From the NCBI GenBank assembly GCA_028875125.1, contig JAPPGC010000095.1, positions 1 through 64,000 on the forward strand: DNA of 64,000 nucleotides, given 5' to 3'. Positions 1 to 8,364 of the stretch are shown piece after piece. This DNA is from Bacteroidota bacterium. Its GTDB lineage: Bacteria > Bacteroidota > Rhodothermia > Rhodothermales > Bin80. Position 1 is the stretch's first letter; every line of letters begins with the position of its first letter. The position numbers and the translations under genes were made by a program. The notes under the pieces are model-generated. The model did not search any database. It was not told the DNA's origin and saw only the letters and a program-made list of their open reading frames with translations.

Positions 1-1148
1 TGAAAAACACTAATTTTAACTGTCGTCAACTGTAGTTTTAATTGTCGTTGGACATCGCGCGCCAATTCACGCCCCGCTGCAGTCAGCTCTAGGGATTCTC
101 CGACCGGATTCAGTAGTCTCTTTGCGGATGCGCGAGAGACTACATTCTCGGCGAAGGGTTTTTCCCAGGCAAGGTGGTCCTGAAGATGATCCACCCGACA
201 CTCGCGCTCAGCTTCAGGTGTGCCCTCATGTTGCAGCAAATGAATCACAAGCATCTTGATTGCAAACTGCCATCTTTGACGTTTTCTGCGCCGCCATGCA
301 GCCAGAAGCCCCTGATTGGGGGCTACACAAAGCAGGATTCCGAACTGGACGCCTACTATCGCAACCATACATCCTGCGATTGAAGCATCAAAGAGGTGTG
401 CAACCCAGTAACCCGAAACGGCGGCAGTAACCGCTAATAGGATACTATACAGGATCATGCGATCCAGTCGATTGGTAAGCAGGTATGCACTGATGGGAGG
501 GCCGACCATAAGTGCCACTACCAGAATAGACCCCACCGCATCAAACGCGGCGACCGCAGTCATGGATACGATCCCCATGAGTGCATAGTGCAGCAACCCC
601 GGCAGAAAACCCAGCGTTGCACAGAGTGCACTGTCAAACGTAGCCAACTTAAGCTCCTTGTAGAATAGCATTATGAACGCTGCACACAGCAATCCAACCA
701 AACCAGTGGAATACAGGGATTGGGGTCCCAGATCGTACCCTGCGATTTGCAGGCGGTCGAATGGTGCAAAGGCCAATTCCCCGAGGAGCACCGCATCAGT
801 GTCTAAGTGTACATCACCTGCATAGCGGGCAATCATAATTACTCCGGTCGCAAAGAGTGCCGAAAAAACCAACCCAATCGCAGCGTCTTCGCGTACACGA
901 TTTGTCTTTCGCATCCACTCAACCAGTACAACCGTAAGCAGCCCCGTCGCTGCACCACCGAGTATAAGAATTGGAGATGACAGGTTGCCGGTCAGGAAGA
1001 ATCCAACTACTATACCGGGCAGGATTGCATGGCTGATGGCATCGCTCATCATAGCCATTCGCCGCAGGACAAGAAAAGTACCTGGAAGCGCGCATGCAGC
1101 CGCAACTACGGCAGCGACCAATTGAATCTCAAGCTGAAACAGGCTCAT
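1..1148 (-). CDS. Metal ABC transporter permease 2 with C-terminal winged-helix domain (partial, runs off left edge)
   Basis: I translated this leftward frame by hand, because the ORF track omits it: it has a start but no stop inside the window. It begins MSLFQLEIQLVAAV and continues for at least 380 codons with no stop. The first ~280 residues are hydrophobic and match the ABC-3 family of Mn/Zn/Fe permeases (LRRMAMMSDAISHAILPG). The last ~90 visible residues are hydrophilic and resemble a winged-helix segment (RLLNPVGESLELTAAGRELA), parallel to the tail of permease 1. The start codon overlaps the stop of permease 1 as ATGA, so the two are translationally coupled. It probably forms a heteromeric channel with permease 1. 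The family is clear; the metal is not determined by sequence. Confidence 0.85.
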   Translation of the reverse strand, partial: MSLFQLEIQLVAAVVAAACALPGTFLVLRRMAMMSDAISHAILPGIVVGFFLTGNLSSPILILGGAATGLLTVVLVEWMRKTNRVREDAAIGLVFSALFATGVIMIARYAGDVHLDTDAVLLGELAFAPFDRLQIAGYDLGPQSLYSTGLVGLLCAAFIMLFYKELKLATFDSALCATLGFLPGLLHYALMGIVSMTAVAAFDAVGSILVVALMVGPPISAYLLTNRLDRMILYSILLAVTAAVSGYWVAHLFDASIAGCMVAIVGVQFGILLCVAPNQGLLAAWRRRKRQRWQFAIKMLVIHLLQHEGTPEAERECRVDHLQDHLAWEKPFAENVVSRASAKRLLNPVGESLELTAAGRELARDVQRQLKLQLTTVKISVF

Positions 1149-2257
1149 CGCACACGTTTGTCCAGAAGCCCCTTACAGGTGTTCATCCCCTCCTCTGTCA
1201 GTGCCCAGCCCCCGGTTGAATGCACACTTATCAGCCCTTTGGAATGTAGACTGCGCAACTGCCGGCGCAATGTGCTCGCATTGGGATGCATTACCTTCAA
1301 AGCAGCTTCCATATGCGGATGCTCATAGCTGTCATGCTTCCTTGCCAGTTCAAAGAGATCCAACAAAATGGCTTCACTCCTGAGTCTTCGGGCCTGAAGC
1401 GTCCGCCGGATCTGCTCCCAAACTAGTCCACGACGCGGAGCAATTATCACGGAAACCAACACAACTCCACTTGCACACAGAACAATCGTCGGGCCGGTTG
1501 GCAGATTAGACATGCTCGTACTCAGGAGGGCACCACCTACCCCGGATAATGCCCCTATCACCATCGAAACCAGCACCATGGTGCCCAGGTTATCGGTCCA
1601 CTGCCGCGCAGCAGCTGCGGGAGCAATGATCATTGCACTCATGAGCACAACGCCTACCGTCTGCAGTCCAATCACAATAGCAACGACCAGCAGCGTAGTC
1701 AGCCCGAGGTCCAAGCGACGCACAGGCAATACCAGACTGTTTGCAAATTCAGGGTCAAATGAGAGGAGTTTGAATTCTTTCCAGAACAAAACCAGCACGA
1801 CCAATGCCAAACCACCCAAGATTGCTATTGTAATCACATCTTGCTCAACGAGTGCGGCGGCTTGACCAAATAGAAACGAATCAAGCCCTGCCTGACTTGC
1901 ATCGGGAAATTTCTGAATGAATGTTAGCAGAACCAGACCAATACCAAAGAACACAGATAGTACAAAACCAAGTGCACCGTCGTACTTGATCCGCGTCGTT
2001 GTGGTTATGACTAAAACAACGACTGTTGCAAGCCATCCTGCGAGCCCTGCACCCACCATCAAAATTAGCGGAGCCTTGCTGCCGGTAATGATAAAAGCCA
2101 GGCCGACGCCCGGCAGGGCGGCATGCGACACTGCATCACCCAGCAGACTCTGCCGTCGCAGTACAGCAAAGGCGCCTAACGCACCGCTTATGGTACCTAA
2201 TATTGCCGTTCCAAGTGCAACTGTACGAAACGTATAGTCGCCTAAAAATTGCTCCAT
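1145..2257 (-). CDS. Metal ABC transporter permease 1 fused to a winged-helix domain
   Basis: This 370-residue protein is an inner-membrane subunit of a TroABCD/MntABC-type transporter importing Mn, Zn or Fe. Residues 1-285 hold about eight or nine hydrophobic helices and the family signature LRRQSLLGDAVSHAALPG. Residues ~290-370 are soluble and look like a DtxR/MntR-type winged helix (TLRRQLRSLHSKGLISV, then ALTEEG). Ordinary family members end near residue 280, so the tail is an extra domain. The gene lies 2 nt after the ATPase gene and overlaps permease 2 by 4 nt. I infer that the tail senses metal or binds DNA; the sequence shows only the fold-like pattern. Confidence 0.9.
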   Translation of the reverse strand: MEQFLGDYTFRTVALGTAILGTISGALGAFAVLRRQSLLGDAVSHAALPGVGLAFIITGSKAPLILMVGAGLAGWLATVVVLVITTTTRIKYDGALGFVLSVFFGIGLVLLTFIQKFPDASQAGLDSFLFGQAAALVEQDVITIAILGGLALVVLVLFWKEFKLLSFDPEFANSLVLPVRRLDLGLTTLLVVAIVIGLQTVGVVLMSAMIIAPAAAARQWTDNLGTMVLVSMVIGALSGVGGALLSTSMSNLPTGPTIVLCASGVVLVSVIIAPRRGLVWEQIRRTLQARRLRSEAILLDLFELARKHDSYEHPHMEAALKVMHPNASTLRRQLRSLHSKGLISVHSTGGWALTEEGMNTCKGLLDKRVR

Positions 2258-2259
2258 GG

Positions 2260-2994
2260 CTAGGATGCGCCCTTAATGATTGCAACACGGCCTCCGTAAG
2301 TAAGCCTCAAATTGGCTTCCGTGAATACCTCCGAAACAGGACCGCTTGCAATCCGACGTACATTCAGTAGCAGCACTTCATCGAAGTAGGAGGATACCGT
2401 TTGCAGGTCATGGTGCACGACCATGACCGTTTTGCCCAGTGATTGCAGCGTACGAAGGAGTTCAATGATCGTCCGTTCTGTCGTTGCATCCACGCCCTGA
2501 AGAGGTTCATCCATGAGGTAGATGCGGGCATCCTGCACTAGTGCCCGCGCAAGAAATACGCGTTGTTGCTGTCCACCGGACAATTGGCTGATCTGGCGAT
2601 GGGCATATTCAGCCATACCTACTTGGTCAAGTGCAGCCATTGCCTCCGTACGCTCATTGCGCCCTGGTCGACGAACCCATCCAAGACGACCATACAACCC
2701 CATCAGAACAACATCCATAACACTGGTTGGAAAATCCCAATCCACGCTCCCGCGCTGAGGAACGTAGCCTACGCTGGAGGCTACACTTCGATAAGGTTGG
2801 CCAAAGATGCGAATTTGGCCGGCAGCTGGCTTGATCAGCGATAGAATCGCCTGTATTAGCGTTGTTTTTCCCGCGCCGTTGGGACCGACAATGGCCATCA
2901 GTCCACCTGAGGGGACGTCCAGATCAATATCCCACAAAACCGGACTTTCCCGATAAGCTACCGTCAGGTCACGTACTTCAATTGCGTTCGCCAT
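2260..2994 (-). CDS. Metal ABC transporter ATP-binding protein
   Basis: This is the cytoplasmic ATPase of the metal importer. Walker A is GPNGAGKTT, the ABC signature is LSGGQQQR, Walker B is IYLMDEP, and the switch histidine is in MVVHHD. I chose the internal start [10 protein letters not shown] (244 residues), because family members begin at about this point; the longer ORF start at 3021 adds nine residues with no homology that I recognise. Either start overlaps the end of the binding-protein gene, by 17 or 44 nt, which implies coupled translation. Permease 1 follows after 2 nt. Confidence 0.92.
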   Translation of the reverse strand: MANAIEVRDLTVAYRESPVLWDIDLDVPSGGLMAIVGPNGAGKTTLIQAILSLIKPAAGQIRIFGQPYRSVASSVGYVPQRGSVDWDFPTSVMDVVLMGLYGRLGWVRRPGRNERTEAMAALDQVGMAEYAHRQISQLSGGQQQRVFLARALVQDARIYLMDEPLQGVDATTERTIIELLRTLQSLGKTVMVVHHDLQTVSSYFDEVLLLNVRRIASGPVSEVFTEANLRLTYGGRVAIIKGAS

Positions 2995-3922
2995 TCGAGA
3001 GTGCCTCAACGATCGTATCAATATTGTAGCCGATCATATCCAGGTACGTGGATGCTGGTGTGGAGGGCCCGCCCAGCGCATCACCGTACAGCGTGCCACC
3101 GATACGGACATCAAAGCCCTTGGCCCTTACCGCTTCCTGAACGGCTACAATGCCACGTGGAGAAACTGACGACTCTATGAACATCGCAGGAATCCGCCGT
3201 TTAGTTACAAGTGCTGCCAGGTTCTGTACATCCGCCGCACCCGCTTCAGATGCAGTGGAGATTCCCTGAAGCCCACGAACCTCAAACCCATACGCAGCCC
3301 CGAAGTAACCGAACGCATCGTGAGAGGTTACGAGTACTCTCTGCTCCTTGGGGACCTTATCAGCTTTCTCACGCACGTAATCGTGTACGTCTAGAAGTTT
3401 GTCCGCGTAAGCATCTCCTCGTGCTACAAACGTAGCTTCACGTGTAGCATCCAGAGCGCCGAGGGCATCGGCGAGTGCACGTGCAGCACGAGCCCACAGC
3501 TCAGCGTCAAACCAGATATGTGGGTCATAATTACCTTGAAAAAGCTCCGAAGCCCGTAATAAACTATCTGGAACACTGACTTCAGCGATTGCGATGGTAG
3601 GCTTCCCACGTTCAGCCATCGCCTCAAACAGATCCCCCATTTTACCCTCAAGATGTAGACCATTATAAACCACGATATCAGACTCGACCATTTTACTGAC
3701 ATCGCGGGCACTGGCCTTATATAGATGCGGATCAACCCCAGGCCCCATCAGCGATTCAACACTTACCTCCGTCCCACCAACTGCACGTACCAGATCCGCA
3801 ACGATGCTTGTGGTCGCCACGACCCTGATCGCACGGTCCCCAAGTGGAGGAGCCTCCTCTTCTGCTGACGCGCAAGACATCAGCAGACCAAGCACCATGA
3901 TACATAGGGCAGCCGAGCGCAT
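2978..3922 (-). CDS. Metal ABC transporter substrate-binding lipoprotein (TroA/ZnuA/PsaA family)
   Basis: This 314-residue protein captures the metal ion outside the inner membrane and hands it to the permeases. The N-terminus is a lipoprotein signal with lipobox LLMSC. Candidate metal ligands are the histidines in [16 protein letters not shown] and YDPHIWFD, plus a late acidic residue; the DPHxW motif is typical of cluster A-I binding proteins. It is the first gene of a four-gene leftward operon and sits 13 nt downstream of a DtxR-like palindrome. The subfamily cannot separate Mn from Zn or Fe. It lacks the long His-rich loop of many ZnuA proteins, which mildly favours Mn or Fe. Confidence 0.9.
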   Translation of the reverse strand: MRSAALCIMVLGLLMSCASAEEEAPPLGDRAIRVVATTSIVADLVRAVGGTEVSVESLMGPGVDPHLYKASARDVSKMVESDIVVYNGLHLEGKMGDLFEAMAERGKPTIAIAEVSVPDSLLRASELFQGNYDPHIWFDAELWARAARALADALGALDATREATFVARGDAYADKLLDVHDYVREKADKVPKEQRVLVTSHDAFGYFGAAYGFEVRGLQGISTASEAGAADVQNLAALVTKRRIPAMFIESSVSPRGIVAVQEAVRAKGFDVRIGGTLYGDALGGPSTPASTYLDMIGYNIDTIVEALSNGERN

Positions 3923-3934
3923 TGATATTTCAAA

Positions 3935-3953
3935 TTTTTAGGCTAGGCTAAAA
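3935..3953. promoter_or_regulatory. Putative DtxR/MntR-family operator upstream of the metal transporter operon
   Basis: The stretch TTTTAGGCTAGGCTAAAA has eight of nine complementary base pairs around a CTAG centre, and its core TTAGGCTAGGCTAA matches most of the textbook DtxR box half (TTAGGTTAGGCTAA...). It lies 13-31 nt upstream of the binding-protein start codon, where a repressor would block transcription or initiation. The match is by eye; no regulator gene of this family is encoded in the window, apart from the permease tails. Confidence 0.55.
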
Positions 3954-4227
3954 CTGCAAAATACCAAAACTGTTGCACAGATGTGCATAGTCCATAGGAG
4001 CGCTCCATTGATCCCAGTAGACGTATGAACTACCAAAATTTTGACAGACTTCAGACAATGCGCCTCCAGCGTAGTACTGTTCCCGAGAAAACCGAGGCAC
4101 TCTACCCATACCCCAATAATGCGTCCACTTCGAATAAACTATCCCAGAGATCAGCCTGAAATTCATTCACAACGTCAACTGCAAATAGTGTTGTCGCCGG
4201 CTTAGAAAGTCTTGATGCCGGACAAAC
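3954..4227. other. Intergenic, no gene seen
   Basis: This stretch lies between the metal operon and the 100-bp repeat. Short open frames on the minus strand (for example 3948-4166) have no start context or family resemblance that I recognise. It should contain the promoter of the metal transporter operon; I could not fix the -35/-10 elements. Confidence 0.4.
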
Positions 4228-4328
4228 ACCGGATTGATTAGCCGTTGAAGCCGCCAAGCGCTTCTCCATGAGCCGAGCTGTGTATCGCTGAAGGAGTTGC
4301 AAAAACATAGCGCCTCATTAGCGCTTCC
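4228..4328 (+). repeat. ~100-bp dispersed repeat, copy 1
   Basis: This stretch aligns, with small indels and roughly three-quarters identity by eye, with 15489-15592 in the same orientation. Shared blocks are GAAGCCGCCAAG, TCTCCAT and AAAACATAGCGCCTCAT. On the minus strand both copies carry a GGAAG motif, an ATG, a conserved start MRRYVF and a conserved in-frame end LGGF(N/D)x-TAA. This copy encodes 26 residues from 4318 to 4238. It lies downstream of the T9SS zincin gene, whereas copy 2 lies upstream of the other T9SS metallopeptidase gene. Confidence 0.6.
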
Positions 4329-4450
4329 GAGTCATGGCGAGTCCTGCTGTACCAGGATAAGTGATGATCTGGACGAACTTGAGGGCATGCAGCGTACCGA
4401 CCTTGTCCTACGGCGTAAAGTCAAATTATTCAGATCTACTCAGAGTCCAG

Positions 4451-6502
4451 CTACCGAAGCACAACAAGCTTCCGCCCTACGGTGCCACGATTCAGCCTTG
4501 CACGAAGCAAGTAGATTCCCGGCGCCAACAGATTCACCGGAAGCAGAACTTCCGAGTGGCCCCGCCCCACCGTACTCTGGCGTACGCTCACCTGACGACG
4601 ACCTAACATATCGTAGAACTCAAGCTGTAGCGGTCCAGAGCGTTCAAGTGTAACAGGTAGCCATGCCCGGTCATGGGAGGGGTTTGGATATACTGCGCCT
4701 ATCCTTGCGTCCAATGGAAAAACCCGTGAAATCAATTGCGTTACGTACGCGCCACCCAGACCATAGAATGTCGCCGTACGGGAATCCTGCAGACCATCAA
4801 AGCCTTCAAGTTCCCAATAAGGCGACACACCCAAATCTACATCCAGGTCATCCTCTGTACCCAGAATTTTGTCTGGCCCCGCTCCCAGAAACCCCGCTGC
4901 TTCAGGACTTGCATCCATGATCTGCCAGGGATAGTCAGCATGTCCGGTGTGAAAACTAGCAATTAAATGTCCTGCTTCATGAGCAATTATATTGCCCAGC
5001 GCCAATCCGAGCAGGTCAGCCATCGATACACTCGGAGCACGCTGTACGGCAGAAAAAGAGGGCTCCCAAAGCGGATCTGTAATTCGATCCAGGAGCACAA
5101 CAGCGGTTTCATTCAAAACAAAGTTGCCTACATCCACACTTTCGGCAATGCCGATCGTTTCCAGGCCGAGTTCACTCCTGCTTCCACCAACAATCACACG
5201 ACTTACGTTGGGTGCACCCCAGGAATCCGGGTCATCTCTGCTGTTCTGGATATCCAAAAACACATCGGCCGCCAGCGCTTTCTGCACGTCATCAACCAGA
5301 TTTTCCTTGAGTGTAGCCAGCGCGAGATCAATGACGTAGTCTTCGTCCTGAGCAATACCCTGATTCTCCAAAAATTTACTCAATGGGGATAGCCGTGCAT
5401 CGGCACGACCTCCAAGAATACTCGCGTCAAAATCAACACCATCAAAATCCACAAATAAAACCTGCCTTGTGGACTCTGGCTCACGCCCCGCACGATGGGC
5501 GGTCAAGGTCGCCGAGTAGCTGCCGGCTCCATGAGCTACACGAAAAAAATATCTCCCTGTCTCAGCGATAACAAGTGCAAGGTTCGCATTTCCTCCCTTA
5601 AGCAATGGACTTGTGACGGGTAACAGATCGCTGCGGTCAAGGTCTGACGCCAAATGAACCGTACCGTCAGCACCAGCAAATACCAGGTGACGGGCAGAGT
5701 CTTCAACCGCTGCACTCAACACGTCTCCCTCCTGCATATCCACGCTATACCAGTCAAAGTCTTCTGCATCTACGCCAAGCGTGAGGATGTACGGACCTTC
5801 GCTACCTGCTTTTGGGCCTGAGGCTGGATCAAAAGGATCATCTGGCCACCAGGAGTTAGTTCCCCGAACAGCCGCGAAATAAGCCCCATCTACTGGAATG
5901 ACAACCTCCAAGTAGCTATTTCTATCACCGTCTCCACCATTCTTGCTGGCCCGCAGCCGCGTACCCGTGCTATCATAGAGAGCCACCTTGCTGTTAAGTC
6001 CGGGGGAAGCAGGAGAAGTATCTACTTCTATCGTAATTCTCTGTCCCGCAAGCAACGCCCCCATTCGGTAGAAGTCAAAATCTCCGGTGCCTCCGCCCCG
6101 GCTGCCGTGAAGACCATCGCCAATGATGCCCCGCACCCGCACACGGGTACCACTGGTTAGGTTCACCTCACGAGCTAACTGGATCGCTCCATCTTCAACC
6201 ACCTCCTCCTCCGAACCACCAAACAGAATTGGAGACTCCGGCGACAGCATTCCAGAAATTTGAACCCCTGAACTCCCCAATACGCCAAGTGGCTCAGCCG
6301 TGGCTGGGGTGTCGTTTGCACCCCGCACGCCTGCTGGTTCGTTTTCATGTATAGGTCGAGCGCCTGCCTTGCCTGTCACTGGTAAGGCAGCTCCCGCCCG
6401 AACATGCGTGTGCGTCAGACAGAAGACAGTCGTATCCTGCCCGAAAACAGGAGAGCTGAGAATGCCTAATAAGACGATCACTGCTATCGAACGAGTTCCC
6501 AT
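4451..6502 (-). CDS. Secreted zincin metallopeptidase with T9SS C-terminal sorting domain
   Basis: This 683-residue protein has a signal peptide (IAVIVLLGILSSPVFGQ) and two regions resembling bacterial pre-peptidase C-terminal (PPC) beta domains, around residues 110-340. At about residue 510 the motif HEAGHLIASFH gives the HExxHxxxxxH zinc site with metzincin spacing, although the usual glycine is alanine. The last ~80 residues (YPNPSHDRAWLPV, then LAPGIYLLRA) form a type IX secretion sorting domain, so the mature protein should be exported to the surface or medium. It overlaps the upstream heptaheme gene by 19 nt and is the last gene of that operon. Substrate unknown. Confidence 0.8.
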   Translation of the reverse strand: MGTRSIAVIVLLGILSSPVFGQDTTVFCLTHTHVRAGAALPVTGKAGARPIHENEPAGVRGANDTPATAEPLGVLGSSGVQISGMLSPESPILFGGSEEEVVEDGAIQLAREVNLTSGTRVRVRGIIGDGLHGSRGGGTGDFDFYRMGALLAGQRITIEVDTSPASPGLNSKVALYDSTGTRLRASKNGGDGDRNSYLEVVIPVDGAYFAAVRGTNSWWPDDPFDPASGPKAGSEGPYILTLGVDAEDFDWYSVDMQEGDVLSAAVEDSARHLVFAGADGTVHLASDLDRSDLLPVTSPLLKGGNANLALVIAETGRYFFRVAHGAGSYSATLTAHRAGREPESTRQVLFVDFDGVDFDASILGGRADARLSPLSKFLENQGIAQDEDYVIDLALATLKENLVDDVQKALAADVFLDIQNSRDDPDSWGAPNVSRVIVGGSRSELGLETIGIAESVDVGNFVLNETAVVLLDRITDPLWEPSFSAVQRAPSVSMADLLGLALGNIIAHEAGHLIASFHTGHADYPWQIMDASPEAAGFLGAGPDKILGTEDDLDVDLGVSPYWELEGFDGLQDSRTATFYGLGGAYVTQLISRVFPLDARIGAVYPNPSHDRAWLPVTLERSGPLQLEFYDMLGRRQVSVRQSTVGRGHSEVLLPVNLLAPGIYLLRARLNRGTVGRKLVVLR

Positions 6503-8364
6503 AGACGCCTGAATTGTGGATTAGCCCCGTCAAGCTGGATGAGACGCTGCGCATAAATGCGTGCATCTTCCAGACGATTTGTATTGTAGTACAGCGAGGC
6601 CAGGTTTGCTATGGCCATGACTATATCTGGATCCAGTGCAATTGCCGCCTTGAAGTCCTCCTCAGCCCTCTCAAAATCTCTGTTGAGCACATGTGCGTAG
6701 CCACGATTATTGTAGACCTCCGCCTGCTTGGGATTGCGTTCTAGTGCTTCATCAAACGTGGCGAGTGCCGCAGACACCTGCCCGGCATTGCTATACGCAA
6801 CCCCAAGCCGAACCATAAAGCGCAAATGCTCTGGCGCGAGCTGCAGCGCCTGCTCCAGGTATGTAATTGCAGACTCTGGAGTTTCCTGCATCAAGTAAGC
6901 CTCCCCAATACGATAAGCCGTCCAGGCATCAGATATACTCTCCTCCATATTGCGTGCAATTCGCAGCACGCTGGTTGCCTCACCCTTCAGGAAGTGCATT
7001 CTGATCAATTGAATATCTACATTTTCTCCAGCACGATCAGCGCGTCGCAGATATACTGCCGCGGAATCCAGGAAGCCCGGGGCATTGGTTATCGTTTCGT
7101 AATAGGTCAGGAATCCCGCGGCAATTTCGGCATCACTTGGGGATTTATCGATCAGGCTTGCCATACGCACAAAGTCTGCCTGAGCTTCCGAGCTAACAAC
7201 CTCCAAGACGTCAGAGCCGGGAGACCGAATAAAGTGATCCGTAATCGTGATATGCGGAATATCCTGTGAGCCAGATACGGGCATATGGCAACTTGTACAG
7301 TCCGCTCCTGCGGCGGCCTCTGGTGTTGGACAGACCAAACTGCTCTCGTTTCCCGTGTGACAAGACTGACAAACATCCCGGTAATGATCCTCTGCCATAG
7401 CCTCAATCGGGACATGCGGGTCATGGCAGGTGATACAGGTCATGGCCTCCGAAGCCTGAAAACACGCGCTCTGGCTTAACCGATCAGGATGAGAGGCCAT
7501 AACGAACTGGTGCAAACTGTCTGCGTAGCGCGGCCAGAAAACGTTCTCAATGTCCGAAAGCGGCATTCCCGGCCTGAAGTCTGCAAATGTGCGCCCAGGT
7601 TTGTTAACCGAAGCCCCTTGAAGATGGCATCCCTGACAAATGTCAAACTGTTGCTCAACAGACAGCCTGGCCGGGTTCACTATGGTATAGTCTGCTTCCA
7701 GGCTGGTGTTGACAGCGTTACCACTGGTCACCGATTCGATGTGCAGCGAACCGGGTCCGTGACAACGCTCACAGTCAATTCCGTGTGGAACGGAAACATA
7801 CCTGTTCTCCGAACCCTCCACATACGCTGGCATGGCATTGTGGCAGGCCATACACTTGAGCGGAATCGGTCGGTCAAATCGGTTATTATTCGGCCCCTTA
7901 AAACCTGGTGGAAGATCCCATTTACCCTCCTGTACATACCACGTCAAGGGCATCTGGTATAGATAACCGTTCACATTCATGATATGTGAATTCGTGTGAT
8001 GACCGCTACCTACGATATAATCTATTTGCTCCACCCGCTTGTGCACCGTATCCTGTCCGCTCAGCCGGTACTCGACTACATAAAGTTCTCCTCCTTTCCG
8101 AAGGGCCTCGTAGTAGAGATCATTGAAATCATCGTAAACAGGTGTGGGATTGTCAAAATCAGCCTTGCTGTTAATCGGTCGGGCAAGCTCCCAGGACCGC
8201 CCCATTTGCGATTGTGTAAATGTGGCAGCTTTATCCGGGTGACAGTTCGCACAAGCATCTATACCAACGTAGTCAGCACTCAGGTTCTGAAACGGACTCG
8301 GCGGCCGCCGCTCGCAGGCTACAAAAACGAGCAGAGGCACCAAAGCGATGATGGCATGCTTCAT
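6484..8364 (-). CDS. Heptaheme cytochrome c lipoprotein with TPR repeats (A)
   Basis: This 626-residue protein has seven CxxCH heme-binding motifs in its N-terminal ~370 residues (CANCH, CMACH, CERCH, CQGCH, CITCH, CQSCH, CTSCH), resembling the cytochrome c554/doubled-CXXCH group. From about residue 470 come tetratricopeptide repeats, for example AYSNAGQVSAALATFDEALE. The signal peptide ends in the lipobox VFVAC, so it is probably a periplasm-facing or surface lipoprotein. It follows a paralogue with a 4-nt ATGA overlap and precedes the T9SS zincin. Likely an electron-transfer or reductase component with a protein-docking tail; the substrate cannot be named. Confidence 0.85.
   Translation of the reverse strand: MKHAIIALVPLLVFVACERRPPSPFQNLSADYVGIDACANCHPDKAATFTQSQMGRSWELARPINSKADFDNPTPVYDDFNDLYYEALRKGGELYVVEYRLSGQDTVHKRVEQIDYIVGSGHHTNSHIMNVNGYLYQMPLTWYVQEGKWDLPPGFKGPNNNRFDRPIPLKCMACHNAMPAYVEGSENRYVSVPHGIDCERCHGPGSLHIESVTSGNAVNTSLEADYTIVNPARLSVEQQFDICQGCHLQGASVNKPGRTFADFRPGMPLSDIENVFWPRYADSLHQFVMASHPDRLSQSACFQASEAMTCITCHDPHVPIEAMAEDHYRDVCQSCHTGNESSLVCPTPEAAAGADCTSCHMPVSGSQDIPHITITDHFIRSPGSDVLEVVSSEAQADFVRMASLIDKSPSDAEIAAGFLTYYETITNAPGFLDSAAVYLRRADRAGENVDIQLIRMHFLKGEATSVLRIARNMEESISDAWTAYRIGEAYLMQETPESAITYLEQALQLAPEHLRFMVRLGVAYSNAGQVSAALATFDEALERNPKQAEVYNNRGYAHVLNRDFERAEEDFKAAIALDPDIVMAIANLASLYYNTNRLEDARIYAQRLIQLDGANPQFRRLWELVR

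Noticed and set aside
7152-7962. Several 60-160-residue ORFs opposite the heptaheme genes
   Set aside because: They are reverse-frame shadows produced by the CxxCH-rich codons; no start context or family.
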